Source: an uncultured Helicobacter sp.
GTDB lineage: Bacteria > Campylobacterota > Campylobacteria > Campylobacterales > Helicobacteraceae
Length of the DNA: 64,000 nt
Assembly (NCBI GenBank): GCA_949299115.1
Contig: CASFZH010000016.1
Span: forward strand, 1 to 64,000
Direction: 5' to 3'
Positions 1 to 9,792 of this stretch are shown piece after piece; position 1 is the stretch's first letter; the number at the start of each line of letters is the position of its first letter. Position numbers and translations under genes: made by a program. A model generated the notes under the pieces. That model was not told the DNA's origin and ran no database searches. It saw only the letters and a program-made list of their open reading frames with translations.

Positions 1-354
1 ATGCTACTTAATTCTTTTGCTAAATCTTGCAATTTGTTATAAGTATTTTGTTGTATAAAATCAGTCAAGATATGAAAGCAATATCCCTCTGTTTGTTGTA
101 GGTCTTTTTTGACTGATTTATCATTAACTGAAAGATTCTTGTGTTGTTCTATGGATTCTATTATCTGCGTATGAGATTCTTCTATCTTTTCATGTGAGTG
201 CGTAATACTAACGGGGGGGGGGGGGAGCTGTGTGATAAGACATGGATATATTTTTAAAATTTTTATTTGTGTCTGTATGCTTAATAATGCTTGTTGCCAA
301 TACAGCAGCGTATTTCATATAATTTTCATCTGCACTTAATACGATGTGAAACAT
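1..354 (-). pseudogene. Family 8 glycosyltransferase, 5' part, phase-off at a G13 tract
   Basis: This is the N-terminal part of a gene that leaves the window at the left edge. Read on the minus strand from ATG 354, it begins MFHIVLSADENYMKYAAVLA, which is the usual start of GT8 LPS glucosyl/galactosyltransferases. Further on it reads CFHILTDFIQQNTYNKLQDL, the second typical GT8 block. These enzymes act on the cytoplasmic side and add hexoses to lipooligosaccharide. After 43 codons the frame meets 13 C (G13 on the plus strand, 213-225), giving Pro4-Arg and then TAG. A tract of 12 (or 9, 15) would join the two halves, so this assembly shows the off state. The tract sits in an insertion rich in polar residues between the two GT8 blocks. 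The family is well supported; the acceptor sugar is unknown. Confidence 0.8.
213..225. repeat. Homopolymer G13 contingency tract
   Basis: Thirteen consecutive G on the plus strand lie inside the GT8 coding sequence. Such tracts change length by slipped-strand mispairing. Twelve would be in frame; thirteen is out of frame. Confidence 0.9.
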
Positions 355-575
355 AAAGATATGCCTTTTGATTAAAATTAACTGTTAATAGTGATTTAAG
401 GTCATGAGACAGCCAATTATATCATAAATTGTTTAGGTTATGCTTAATTAATAGCAAACACAATGAGTATTTTTAAAAACACATTATGTTTTATTTAAAA
501 AGTAATATTTTTATATTTTTATTATATATAAATGAGTAAAATACGAAAAATATTTTAATGAGATTAAGGATAGTG

Positions 576-1139
576 ATGACGATTGAGATGGGCGACCTTA
601 AGAAGGGCTTAAAAATTCAAATAGATGGGATACCTTATAGAATTACCGATTATCAACATGTGAAGCCGGGTAAAGGTCCAGCTTTTGTGCGAGTAAAAAT
701 TAAGAGTTTTTTAGATGGCAAGGTTATTGAAAAGACATTTCATGCGGGTGATAAGTGTGAAACACCTAATATTATTGAAAAAAGTATGCAATATTTGTAT
801 TATGATGGTGAATTGTATCAGTTCATGGATAATGAAACATATGAGCAGATTGGATTAACACAAGAGCAAGTTGGTGAAGAGGTAAAATGGTTGCTTGATA
901 GTATGATAGTGAATGTGTTATTATTCAATGATAAGCCAATATCTATTAGTGTCCCACAAATTGTTACATTAAAGATAGTAGAAACTCCACCAAATTTTAA
1001 GGGTGATACTTCAAGTGCAGGTAAAAAACCTGCTAAATTGGAGACTGGAGCGGTTGTGCAAATACCTTTTCATGTATTAGAGGGCGAAACGATTCGTGTT
1101 AATACCGAGACAGGTGAATATATCGAGAAGGTAAAATAA
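576..1139 (+). CDS. efp: Translation elongation factor P
   Basis: EF-P binds between the ribosomal P and E sites and relieves stalling at polyproline. The protein is 187 aa, the normal length. It has the N-terminal KOW-like domain ([18 protein letters not shown]), the loop around residues 29-36 with [10 protein letters not shown], where the tip lysine is the residue modified in many bacteria, and the C-terminal OB repeats ending in [13 protein letters not shown]. An in-frame ATG at 558 exists, but AAGGA at 566-570 is correctly spaced for ATG 576, and the family begins about there, so 576 is chosen. It is the first gene of a forward run. Polyproline-encoding C tracts, as in the GT8 gene at 1-354, would be natural clients in their on state (inference). 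Confidence 0.96.
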   Translation: MTIEMGDLKKGLKIQIDGIPYRITDYQHVKPGKGPAFVRVKIKSFLDGKVIEKTFHAGDKCETPNIIEKSMQYLYYDGELYQFMDNETYEQIGLTQEQVGEEVKWLLDSMIVNVLLFNDKPISISVPQIVTLKIVETPPNFKGDTSSAGKKPAKLETGAVVQIPFHVLEGETIRVNTETGEYIEKVK

Positions 1140-1143
1140 TACT

Positions 1144-2244
1144 ATGCAACAAAACATTCCGTTAAAAAATCTGTACGATGCTATTAATGTTGATTTTTTT
1201 ATGCGGATAGTTTTAGCAAGTCTTGAGATTATATGTTTACTACGCTCACAAAACGCTATATTACATGAAAGCTTTGGCAAAGGTGCTGGTGGTGATAACA
1301 GTAGCGGAGCAGATTTACTTGCCGAGGCAATATTTTGTAAATTTTTATTACCTAGATATCATATTGATTCTGAAGAAGCTGGTTTTATAAAGAGCAATGA
1401 ATATGCTAGAGGCACAGTCATATTAGATCCTCTTGATGGAAGTAGCAATTTTAAGTCTAATATCCCTTATTATGGAGCTAGTATAGCATTATGTGATAAA
1501 GATGGAAAAGTTCGTGAAGCGGCTGTTGTCAATTTTATTTCACAAGAGATTTCATATTCTAATGATACATTATTTAGCATGACAAAGATTCCGTGTGTCT
1601 TTCGTGTTAATACAATTGGGTCTATTTCATTTAATGATTTGTTTAAAAAGCAAGATTCTAAGCAATATATATTAGATTCCAATAATCAAGCAGTATGGCA
1701 TACTTTACAATATCAAATTATAGATTTCTCTCCTCTTTTAGATACCCAATTTCATGAAAAACAAACTAAAAATGCTAGAATCACATTAATACGCGATGTT
1801 TGTGCCACCATTACGGCAACACAAAAGTATCTTCCTCACTTTACTTTTGAGCTTTTGAAAAATATGTTTGCATTGCAATTTGTTGTTTATTGCCCACAGT
1901 ACGTATATCCAATGCAAATACTTGAATGCGGAATCTTTGAAAAGGCGAGCTATCATCAAGAGTGGGTAGCATTTTTGCTTAAGCAAAAATTAAAATTTCG
2001 CAGCCTTGGTGCAACTGCTCTAAGTCTTGGTTTTAGCTTTCGTTACTTATTTGTTCTGTTGCCTTCAGAGGTAAGAAAATATGATGGTATGGCTGGTTTT
2101 TATTTAGCACAAAATCAAATTATACATGGCAATGTTATGGCGTATTGTGATTCTATCCCTATTCTTAAGCGATGCAGTGTAACTGCTGAATATGTTATTA
2201 TTGCCTCAGAATCGAATGTGATTGACAAAATTTTAAGGAGATAA
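1144..2244 (+). CDS. Inositol-monophosphatase-family phosphatase (long form)
   Basis: The protein belongs to the Li+-sensitive, Mg2+-dependent IMPase/FBPase superfamily. Motifs visible: IDSEEAG (first metal-site glutamates, about residues 75-81) and ILDPLDGSSNF (the DPxDGT/S motif, about residues 96-106). The 366 aa length is about 100 residues longer than a typical SuhB, the extra part lying in the C-terminal half. The substrate could be inositol phosphate, fructose bisphosphate, 3'-phosphoadenosine phosphate or another sugar phosphate; nothing in the sequence decides this. No strong ribosome-binding site precedes ATG 1144, which lies 4 nt after efp, so coupling to efp translation is likely. 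It ends one base before the accD start. Confidence 0.8.
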   Translation: MQQNIPLKNLYDAINVDFFMRIVLASLEIICLLRSQNAILHESFGKGAGGDNSSGADLLAEAIFCKFLLPRYHIDSEEAGFIKSNEYARGTVILDPLDGSSNFKSNIPYYGASIALCDKDGKVREAAVVNFISQEISYSNDTLFSMTKIPCVFRVNTIGSISFNDLFKKQDSKQYILDSNNQAVWHTLQYQIIDFSPLLDTQFHEKQTKNARITLIRDVCATITATQKYLPHFTFELLKNMFALQFVVYCPQYVYPMQILECGIFEKASYHQEWVAFLLKQKLKFRSLGATALSLGFSFRYLFVLLPSEVRKYDGMAGFYLAQNQIIHGNVMAYCDSIPILKRCSVTAEYVIIASESNVIDKILRR

Positions 2245-2245
2245 A

Positions 2246-3115
2246 ATGGGTTTTTCAGATTTTTTAAAAAATTTTAAAAGAGAAGATTCACGTGGTAAAA
2301 AGGATAATGCGACACATTGGACAAAGTGTCCAAGCTGTGGTGCTCTGATGTATAACAAGGAAGTCCTTGCGAGTTCTTATGTTTGTTCAAAGTGTTCCTA
2401 TCATTTTAGAATCGGTGCTGAAAATAGATTGCAGCTTATTTGCGATGACGGCACTTTTATTGAATATGACAGTGAATTAGAGCCAAATGATCCTCTTGTG
2501 TTTGTTGATAAAAAAAGCTATGTTAAACGTGTTGAAGAGGGTTTTTCTAAAACACATCGTAAGAGTGCAGTGATTGCTGGAGAGGCATTGATTTATGGTA
2601 GAGAAGTGCAGCTTGCATTATTTGATTTTGCCTTTATGGGTGGAAGTTTAGGAAGTGTTGAAGGTGAAAAAATTGTTCGTGCGATTAATCGTGCAGTCGT
2701 TAAAAAACAGGCTCTTATCATCATTGCTACAAGTGGTGGTGCGAGAATGCAGGAATCCACTTATTCACTCATGCAGATGGCAAAAACATCTGCTGCATTG
2801 GGTAAATTAGCAGAGGCAAAATTACCCTATATTTCTGTGTTAACAGATCCAACTTTTGGTGGGGTTTCAGCCTCATTTGCTTTTTTAGGGGATATAATTA
2901 TTGCAGAACCGGGTGCTATGATAGGTTTTGCAGGAGCTAGAGTTATTAAACAAACTATTGGTGCTGATTTGCCAGATGGATTTCAAACAGCAGAATTTTT
3001 ATTGGAACATGGTCTTATCGATATGATTGTATCAAGAAAAGACTTAAAAAAAACGCTTAGTGATTTAATTGGAATGCTTGCACCTTATGAAAATACATAT
3101 TTATACAATTCATAA
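2246..3115 (+). CDS. accD: Acetyl-CoA carboxylase carboxyltransferase subunit beta
   Basis: AccD is the beta half of the carboxyltransferase that makes malonyl-CoA, the first step of fatty-acid synthesis. It pairs with AccA, which is not in this window. The 289-aa protein has the N-terminal four-cysteine zinc ribbon (CPSCGALMYNKE then CSKCSYHF, about residues 28-50) followed by the crotonase-fold carboxyltransferase core with ATSGGARMQES (about 168-178) and the GGVSASFAFLGD stretch. GGAGATAAA precedes the ATG. Its last 29 nt overlap the start of rlmH. The separate biotin carboxylase cluster at 39588-42046 is probably not its partner. Confidence 0.96.
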   Translation: MGFSDFLKNFKREDSRGKKDNATHWTKCPSCGALMYNKEVLASSYVCSKCSYHFRIGAENRLQLICDDGTFIEYDSELEPNDPLVFVDKKSYVKRVEEGFSKTHRKSAVIAGEALIYGREVQLALFDFAFMGGSLGSVEGEKIVRAINRAVVKKQALIIIATSGGARMQESTYSLMQMAKTSAALGKLAEAKLPYISVLTDPTFGGVSASFAFLGDIIIAEPGAMIGFAGARVIKQTIGADLPDGFQTAEFLLEHGLIDMIVSRKDLKKTLSDLIGMLAPYENTYLYNS

Positions 3116-3545
3116 AGATAGAATTATAGAATCTTCTTTGCAGCACTACATTAAAGTTTGCAAAGGTTTTGGTGTTGAGATTGTTATGCATAATATTTTT
3201 AACAAAAATATCCAAGAATCACAAAAGAAAGATGTGTCTATGGCACAGCAAAGCTATTCAAATGCTTTTAAAAAATATCTTTGTGAAGATAGTATATTAT
3301 TAGATTGTGGAGGTGCATTGTATGATTCTATGCAATTTAGTCACATGATAGAGCGTCGCTTGCAACGAGGAAATATTGATTTTTTTATTGCAGGTGCATT
3401 TGGTTTTGAGCAACAAATGTTGCAGAGATACGATACTGTGAGTCTTAGTGTTCTCACATTTAGCCATGAAATTGCTAGACTTATTTTATTGGAACAGATT
3501 TATCGTGCTTTAAGTATTATAAGACGTCATCCATATCATAAATAA
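3087..3545 (+). CDS. rlmH: 23S rRNA pseudouridine-1915 N3-methyltransferase
   Basis: RlmH is a small SPOUT methyltransferase acting on the 70S ribosome at helix 69. The 152-aa product has the family signature near the end: the glycine loop IAGAFGFEQQMLQRYDTVSLS and the C-terminal YRALSIIRRHPYHK, matching the conserved YRxxxIxxxxPYH. A TTG at 3069 would extend it by six residues, but ATG 3087 fits the family start (MKIHIYTIHK). Translation is probably coupled to accD through the 29-nt overlap. Confidence 0.93.
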   Translation: MKIHIYTIHKDRIIESSLQHYIKVCKGFGVEIVMHNIFNKNIQESQKKDVSMAQQSYSNAFKKYLCEDSILLDCGGALYDSMQFSHMIERRLQRGNIDFFIAGAFGFEQQMLQRYDTVSLSVLTFSHEIARLILLEQIYRALSIIRRHPYHK

Positions 3546-3559
3546 TAAGGAAAGAAACC

Positions 3560-3928
3560 ATGCGACATGAAGATCTACTATCACTTAAATATGTTTTAGA
3601 AGAACGTTTACAATATTTAGAAACTATGAGTTGGAATCTCAATCAAAGTTTGCAAGATATGAATGTTTTAAGACTTAATGAAAATGCAGATATTATTTCA
3701 ACACAATCCCAATTGCGTTTTGATAATTCTGTGCTTGAGCGTAATCAAAGAGAGATAAAAGAAATTCAGGCTTCTTTAGTTAAATTTGAAGAAGGTGTAT
3801 ATGGTATTTGTGAAATGTGTGAAGATGAAATTGGTATTGAACGTTTGCAGGCAAAGCCTCATGCAAGGTTTTGTATTAATTGCCGTGAAATTTATGAAAA
3901 AAAAGAAATACAAAAGGAGAGAACGTGA
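3560..3928 (+). CDS. dksA: DksA/TraR-family zinc-finger regulator
   Basis: The family binds RNA polymerase in the secondary channel and, with ppGpp, adjusts stable-RNA promoters. The 122-aa protein is mostly a helical hairpin (residues 1-75) followed by the zinc finger CEMCEDEIGIERLQAKPHAR then CINC (about 85-112), and a short basic tail. The length is that of epsilonproteobacterial DksA-like proteins, shorter than E. coli DksA (151 aa). AAGGAAAG lies before ATG 3560. The stop overlaps the GTG of the next gene by 4 nt. Confidence 0.88.
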   Translation: MRHEDLLSLKYVLEERLQYLETMSWNLNQSLQDMNVLRLNENADIISTQSQLRFDNSVLERNQREIKEIQASLVKFEEGVYGICEMCEDEIGIERLQAKPHARFCINCREIYEKKEIQKERT

Positions 3929-5049
3929 AAATTCGCTATTTTATGGGTTTTGCAATACTTTATATTGCTATTGTAACGGGATATGGATTTTATGTTACTA
4001 CGGATAAATATGAGCTTCATAATACCCTATGGTTTGATTTTTCTTTAACATTGCCTATTGCTTTGTGGCTTGCTTTACCTATGGTGGTTTTATTGATTTG
4101 TGCATGGCTTTTTATGTCGATTAATATGGTTATTTATAGATTTAAAAATATGTCTTTACGTCGTGATATAGATAAAGTCATTGCACAAGTTTATGAGCAA
4201 GCATTGGGAAATGATGTGCGAGATAGAATATTTGCCAATAATGACTTGAGAGAGCTCTCAAGGATTTTGAAAAGATTTTATTTTTTGCCAAATCTCCAAT
4301 CAAGTACTGCTAATAATGAAAAGATAGATTCATTGCTTTATGCTTTTATAGATATTGAAAATGGTATAGAATCATCAAAGCTAAAGCTTAATCCTAAACA
4401 TCCATTATTTAATAGCAATGCTAAGAATGCAATTCAACATGACCCACAGAAAGCTTTGGAGATTCTAAAGCAAAATTTTGATATTGAGTCTTTGGGATAT
4501 AAACTCTATAAAAATGCTTGTGGTAATGCTGTTTACAGTGCAGCGTGGACAGTGATTTTAGAATCTAAAAATTCAAAAATTGTCGATAAGGCATTAAGAT
4601 TGGCAAATACGCATATAACCTTTGAAATTGCACTACAGCTTGCTTTGATGTGTGCAAAAGAAGAGATTACGATAAGTCAAGATATGTTGATTCAGATTTT
4701 AAGAAATGCACATTTAAATGAACGAGAATACCTAACTTTTGCAATACAAATTTGTAAAAATTTCAATCAAAATACGATTAATTTTTGGCTTAGTATTTTT
4801 GAAGTTTTGAGCAAGGAGATTGAGAATAGTGTATTTGGTTATTTTTATATATTGCTTGAGGTTGGTAAAACAAATGAGGCAATGGATTTAAAGAAGCAAT
4901 ATCCAAAAGATGATTATTTGTCTGTTTCAGCATTTAATATGCTTAAGGAAAAAGGCTTTCCTTTGCTTGTTTTCTTTGATCCCCTTTTATATCGTTCCAA
5001 TAAACGAGATAAAATGCAACTTATGTTACCAAATGTTTCTGTAAGTTAG
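3925..5049 (+). CDS. Conserved two-helix membrane protein of unknown function
   Basis: I do not recognise a named domain. The GTG start at 3925 follows AAGGAGAG and overlaps the dksA stop by 4 nt, so it is co-translated. The 374-aa protein has two N-terminal membrane helices (about residues 5-25 and 42-70), and the rest is a mainly alpha-helical soluble region that looks like helical repeats (for example ALQLALMCAKEEITISQDML). The same gene follows accD-rlmH-dksA in other helicobacters as far as I recall (unverified). It ends the operon, as a hairpin follows at 5105-5142. Confidence 0.75.
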   Translation: MKIRYFMGFAILYIAIVTGYGFYVTTDKYELHNTLWFDFSLTLPIALWLALPMVVLLICAWLFMSINMVIYRFKNMSLRRDIDKVIAQVYEQALGNDVRDRIFANNDLRELSRILKRFYFLPNLQSSTANNEKIDSLLYAFIDIENGIESSKLKLNPKHPLFNSNAKNAIQHDPQKALEILKQNFDIESLGYKLYKNACGNAVYSAAWTVILESKNSKIVDKALRLANTHITFEIALQLALMCAKEEITISQDMLIQILRNAHLNEREYLTFAIQICKNFNQNTINFWLSIFEVLSKEIENSVFGYFYILLEVGKTNEAMDLKKQYPKDDYLSVSAFNMLKEKGFPLLVFFDPLLYRSNKRDKMQLMLPNVSVS

Positions 5050-5104
5050 ATTGGCATAAAGTCCTTGAATGAGAAGTTTGTAGCGGATATGCTATTCTAT
5101 AAGG

Positions 5105-5142
5105 CTTTAAGTGATATGAAATATCATTTCATATTCTTAAAG
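5105..5142 (+). terminator. Hairpin after the efp-accD-dksA run
   Basis: Outer arms CTTTAAG / CTTAAAG and inner arms ATATGAAAT / ATTTCATAT form a nearly continuous 16-bp stem with a 3-nt loop, followed by TTTGTC. It lies 55 nt after the last stop of the forward run. The U run is weak, so the terminator role is inferred. Confidence 0.5.
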
Positions 5143-5632
5143 TTTGTCATGCTTTAAACTATTTATGTAGCTTTAAGTATAGTAAGAGTGAATGATGGCT
5201 TGTATGGACAAAACTAATAGAGTCATTGTGTAAAGTCATAAACATTCATGAATAGCAAAATTACCTTATTTTTGCTAGAGATTGTGTTAATAGTCTTTTG
5301 TAAGATGACTGTATCTATAATGTACTTGTGTGAAAATTATGACAGAGTAAGTCATTCTGAGCTACAAAGTAGCAAAGAATCTCAAGACAAAGAACTTGAA
5401 TATACAGAATCTAACGGATATAATTTTAGAAGTTATGTGGTTACTAGCTTCTTTTTCAAAATCCATCCACAATAGCAAATTTATTTTACCCCTTTTTAAT
5501 TTGCTTGATGTAAGGATATAAATCAAATGTTGTAAGTATTTTTCAATGATATGTGGCTTAATAAGACTATGATTCTCTATTATAAGGCAATGGTTTGCCT
5601 ATACCCTTATCACATTTACATTTTTCTGTTTT
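5143..5632. other. Gene-free stretch with one hairpin repeat
   Basis: No convincing gene is seen here. A 75-codon open frame at 5248-5475 is discounted because part of it is simply the hairpin repeat at 5351-5383. The rest is AT-rich and without clear structure. Confidence 0.6.
5351..5383. repeat. Dispersed hairpin repeat copy
   Basis: The arms CATTCTGAG and AAGAATCTC flank a self-complementary core, GCTACAAAGTAGC. The arms are the same as in the copies inside the restriction gene, but the core differs. Confidence 0.8.
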
Positions 5633-6738
5633 TTACTCCCATAAGCTTTTAAGTAAAGCAATGTAATGTGGTTGCTTATCATGTAGGACTTTAAAAGATT
5701 CTAGCATAGCACAAAACTCCTCTTTGCTTAGTCCATAGAGCTTAGCAATATGTATATCAAGCTTTGCCCTCAAGGTGTCATAGGCTTTTTGTGTGCTTGG
5801 AATCTGCCCTTTATCTATACCAAACTCTTTTTGTAAATCCTCAAAATCCCCCGCCTTGTCGTTATAGAGTTGTAGTATCAAGGCATTTTTATAAATATAC
5901 CTATAGTCTTGGTTAGTTTCTAGCTCTTCATCGCTTGGCTGTGGCAGAGGGATTCGCTCTAAGTAGGTTTTATTGACATTTATCTGAATCATTCCTCTAG
6001 CGATATAATCTACCACTAAAGAGTTGAAAATCCCTAAAGCAAATAAAAGTCTTTTGTGGCTCACACTTTGTATAGCAATAGTGCCATGAGAATCTATAAT
6101 GTATCGTTTAGGGATACTTGCCCAAATGCTATTTCCACAGCCTACATTCTTTGGTAAAAGCGAAAAGATTAATGTTCTCTCATTTGTATCACTTGCTACT
6201 GCCCTAAAGCCTAGTCTAAAAAATTCCCTGTCATAGCAAATAAGTGAATCCTCTAATACTTCTACGCTTTGTGAATTGCTTAAAGTCTTTAGGATATTCT
6301 CATATTCCTTGCTATTGATACCTAAATCTTGCTTTAGTCGATGAATCTCCTTGCTTCTTAGTCCTTATCAAAGGCTGTAGAATCTAAAAAGTAGGTAGGC
6401 TCGCTAAACTCTGCGTTAAACTGATGTATCATCTTACCTTCATAAAGAGGCAAAAGCCCCTCGCTATAAGATTCTATGAAATAATCTTTATCCGCTGTCA
6501 TATGCAATTCGTTACGAAAATCTAGCCATTCTAGGCTAAGCGGCTTAAAACTAGCATAGCATTTGGCTAGAATTTCTAAGTCTTTTTTATCACGCACTTC
6601 TTGCAAGGCAAGCTGACTAGGGCTTAGGGTAGCTATCTCTTCAAGGCTAGTTTCTATGATATTGTTTGTGTCATACACAGAATCTATATTTGTTTTGTAA
6701 AACATTGTTTTGATTTTGTGAATGTTTTTTGGGTTTTT

Positions 6739-6878
6739 GTCATGTTGAGCGTTAGCGAAACATCTAGATTCTGTGTTTTTAGATTCTTCGGGCTTACAGC
6801 CCTCAGAATGACGAATTGAGTGAGATTCTTCGCTACTGCATAGCTCAGAATGACGAGTGGAGGAGGCTTTGGAATGAC
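6739..6878. repeat. Cluster of hairpin repeats inside the restriction gene (3' site)
   Basis: One copy of the longer type (GTCATGTTGAGCGTTAGCG, 6739-6772) is followed by AGATTCTTCG..CTCAGAATGAC copies at 6781-6812 (core GGGCTTACAGCCC) and 6823-6854 (core GCTACTGCATAGC), and a partial copy to 6878. Read through on the minus strand they give in-frame residues such as RHSELCSSEESH. Confidence 0.85.
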
Positions 6879-7452
6879 GGAGAGAGTCGCAAAGGTGCGA
6901 GAGAGAATCTATGTGTGTGTTTTGCACCTGCATAAGGGCAAATTTGTAGCTTCTATGCACATCATTAAAAATCCCCTCACGATTTTCAAAACTATAAAAA
7001 TACACAAGTCTTTTGTTTTCTAAGATTTCTTTACGCAGGGACAAGCTACCCTCTTCTAGCATTAGCGCACTTGGGAGGACATAGTTTAATGTGGCATTTT
7101 TGGCTAGTAAATGCAAGTTCTTTTCAACAAAGAATCGAAAGAGATTGCCATCACCGCTGCCGCTACTTAGCGGGTAGTTATCTTTGTAGTAGTCATTGAC
7201 ACTTTGTATAAAGGCTTTTTCTCTCTCATATTGTGCTTTGATATAGGGCTTGTCAAGGAGATTTGTTTTGATTTCCTCTTTTTTGGACTTACTTAGTGTG
7301 CGGTAATTACTTATAAACTGCGGGAAAAAGTCGCTATCACTAAATTTCGTTTTATCCCACGGCGGATTGCCTATGATAATGTCAAAACCTATGAATAGGG
7401 GAGAATTAGTATGAATATTTTGAGATTCTTTCATTATAGATTCTGCATTTTT

Positions 7453-7523
7453 AGATTCTTCGGCTAACGCCTCAGAATGACAAGCTGGGTGGGATTCTTC
7501 GCTACTGCGTAGCTTAGAATGAC
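7453..7523. repeat. Pair of hairpin repeats inside the restriction gene (middle site)
   Basis: Copies at 7453-7481 (core GGCTAACGCC) and 7492-7523 (core GCTACTGCGTAGC), both within AGATTCTTCG..CAGAATGAC-type arms. They are translated in frame as HSKLRSSEESH / HSEALAEESKN between the methylase motifs. Confidence 0.85.
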
Positions 7524-9383
7524 GGATGATGTCGCAATGAGGGCTAGAGGTTTGCATTATCTCTGGAAACTCTATTTCGTAGTTAAAAAAGCGGTATGTT
7601 TTAGCATACGATTCTATAAGCTCTTTTGCTTGTATCATTTCACTCTCTTGGCTTATTCCTAGCTCTTGGAGTTTCTCTGTGGAGAGATTTATGAGAATTT
7701 GTTTTTCTTGTGGGTCTTTTATAAAATGCTTGGCATTTTCATAATTGAGATAAAGATTGAGAATACTAAGCATAGGCAAAATCTCTTCATTATAGAGCCT
7801 TTTACTCTCTTTGATGTCTAACTCAGAGCTATCTTTGATAGAATCTAACTTGCCAAAGACTTCTTGCAAAATATTAAACTTTGAATCTAAATCCTGCAAG
7901 AAAAGACTTTCTTTGCTTTTTGCCAAAGTGTTTTGCTTAAAGTCTGCAATGCTTGTGCCAATTAGGGCATTACCACATTTGATATGATGCTCTAGAAAGC
8001 TTAATGGTGTGCCAAAGATAAAGCTATCTATCCATAAAGAAAGCTTACTAAGCTCTATGCTAAAGGGATTGACATCGACCCCAAAAATCACGCGTTTAAG
8101 CAAGAGCCTTTTTATAATATCGCTCTCATCGATTTGGTAGTCTGGAATGTACTCCGTGATATTTTGCGTGATCTTGTCTTTTTCCCTCTCATATAAGGTT
8201 TTGAAACTTGGGAAAGAATCAAAGCTTTCTAAGACTATTTTAGTAATAGCATTGAGACTTTCTATGAGGAAATGCCCACTGCCACAGGCATTATCTAGGA
8301 TTTTAAAACGTAAGATATTCTTATCATTGAGTGTAGTTTTGATGGACTCTTGTAGTGCTTCTTGGCACAGGAATTTTGTGATAGATTCTGGGGTGTAAAA
8401 GCTTGCGGTGCTCTTGCGTGAATTACTTGTATTTTTGAGATAGATTTGTCCTTTTTTGTAGTTTTGGATTCTATGTATGGTATGGGTTTTTGCGATTTTT
8501 TCATAATCATAACTATCGAAATAGCCCTCTATGATGTCTTGGGATTTTGCTTTACCCTTTGCCTTGCCTCGTATTTTGGGTGCATAGACTAGGTAGAAAA
8601 TGTCCTCATCTGCCTTGTCAAAAAAGTAAGAGAGTAGCCCTTCATAAATCGTGCCTAGATGTGCTACGCTTAGCGTACGATAGTCTCTTTTGTATGTGTT
8701 TAGAGAATCTGTGTAGTAGAAAAGTGTTTCTAAAATCTCTATTAAATCCGTATCACTAAAAATTTTTGGTGTAGCTAAAAGAGGTGTCTTAGTACTATCA
8801 AATAATCCGCCATTAAAGAGCGGCATATCATAGTTTGGGTTGCCCTCATTGTAGATTCTAAAAATTTCTTCTAGTCTTGCTATGCCTATGTAGCTTTTGT
8901 GTTTTGGGGCTTGGTGGTTTGTATAGCTTGTGGGTTTAGGGCTACCTTTGGCTTGTTTTATCTCATTATTCTGTATCTCATTAAGGAGAGCATAGAGGCT
9001 TATGCGTTGCTTAAAACAAGAGTGTTTTTCTAACACGTCATCGAACTTATCTTCAAAATAGGCGATAAAAAGGAGGCGAAAGATGAAATACAAGGCATTT
9101 TCATAGACTTGCTCAAGGCTAGATTCTGCATTGGCTATATAGATACAAGCACCGATTTTCTCAAAGAGTGAATCTCTACCATTGATACCATAGATTATGG
9201 ATTGTAGGTCGTCCTCTATGGCGGTTTTAGACTGGGCGTTTTTCTCTAGGGTGTGAGATATGGTGCTTGTGTCTTTAGAATCTTGCGTGAAATTCTTTGC
9301 GTGGAAAATATGGTAGAAGTAGTTGAAGGCTTGTAGTTGCTTGTCATATATCGTGTTGTCTTGCTTTGTATGGGACTTTGTAT

Positions 9384-9792
9384 TGTCATGTTGAGGCATA
9401 GGCGAAATATCCCCGTCATTCTGAATTTGCATAGCAAATGAAGAATCTTTTAGGGCTATTGTGGATTTTGTGTTTTTGGATTCTGTTATTATAGATTCTT
9501 TGTCTTGAGATTCTTCGGCTTTAGCCTTAGAATGACTTACTATTCCGTCATGTTGAGCGTTAGCGAAACATCTAGATTCTATATTTTGAGATTCCATATT
9601 TTTAGATTCTTCGGGCTTACAGCCCTCAGAATGACGGAGTGGGAAAGCCTCAGAATGACAGAGCAGATGAGATTCTTCGGGCTTACAGCCCTCAGAATGA
9701 CGAGTGGGGTGGGATTCTTCGCTACTGCGTAGCTCAGAATCACAAGTAGAATCCCCAGAATGACAGGCAGAATCCCTAGAATGACGAGATGA
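9384..9792. repeat. Large cluster of hairpin repeats inside the restriction gene (5' site)
   Basis: At least six copies: 9384-9410 (long type, diverged), 9415-9448 (core TTTGCATAGCAAA), 9508-9536 (core GGCTTTAGCC), 9547-9580 (long type), 9604-9635 and 9670-9701 (core GGGCTTACAGCCC), 9712-9743 (core GCTACTGCGTAGC), then partial arms to 9792. All stay open in the gene's frame and encode about 130 low-complexity residues after residue 200, between the nuclease and the methylase. Confidence 0.85.

Noticed and set aside
5248-5475. 75-codon forward open frame
   Set aside because: It has no ribosome site, and its middle is just the hairpin repeat translated (HSELQSSKESQ), so it is not called a gene.
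6739-9792. CRISPR array
   Set aside because: The repeats are not evenly spaced, vary inside, and the intervals are short and of differing length; they are hairpin elements, not a CRISPR array.
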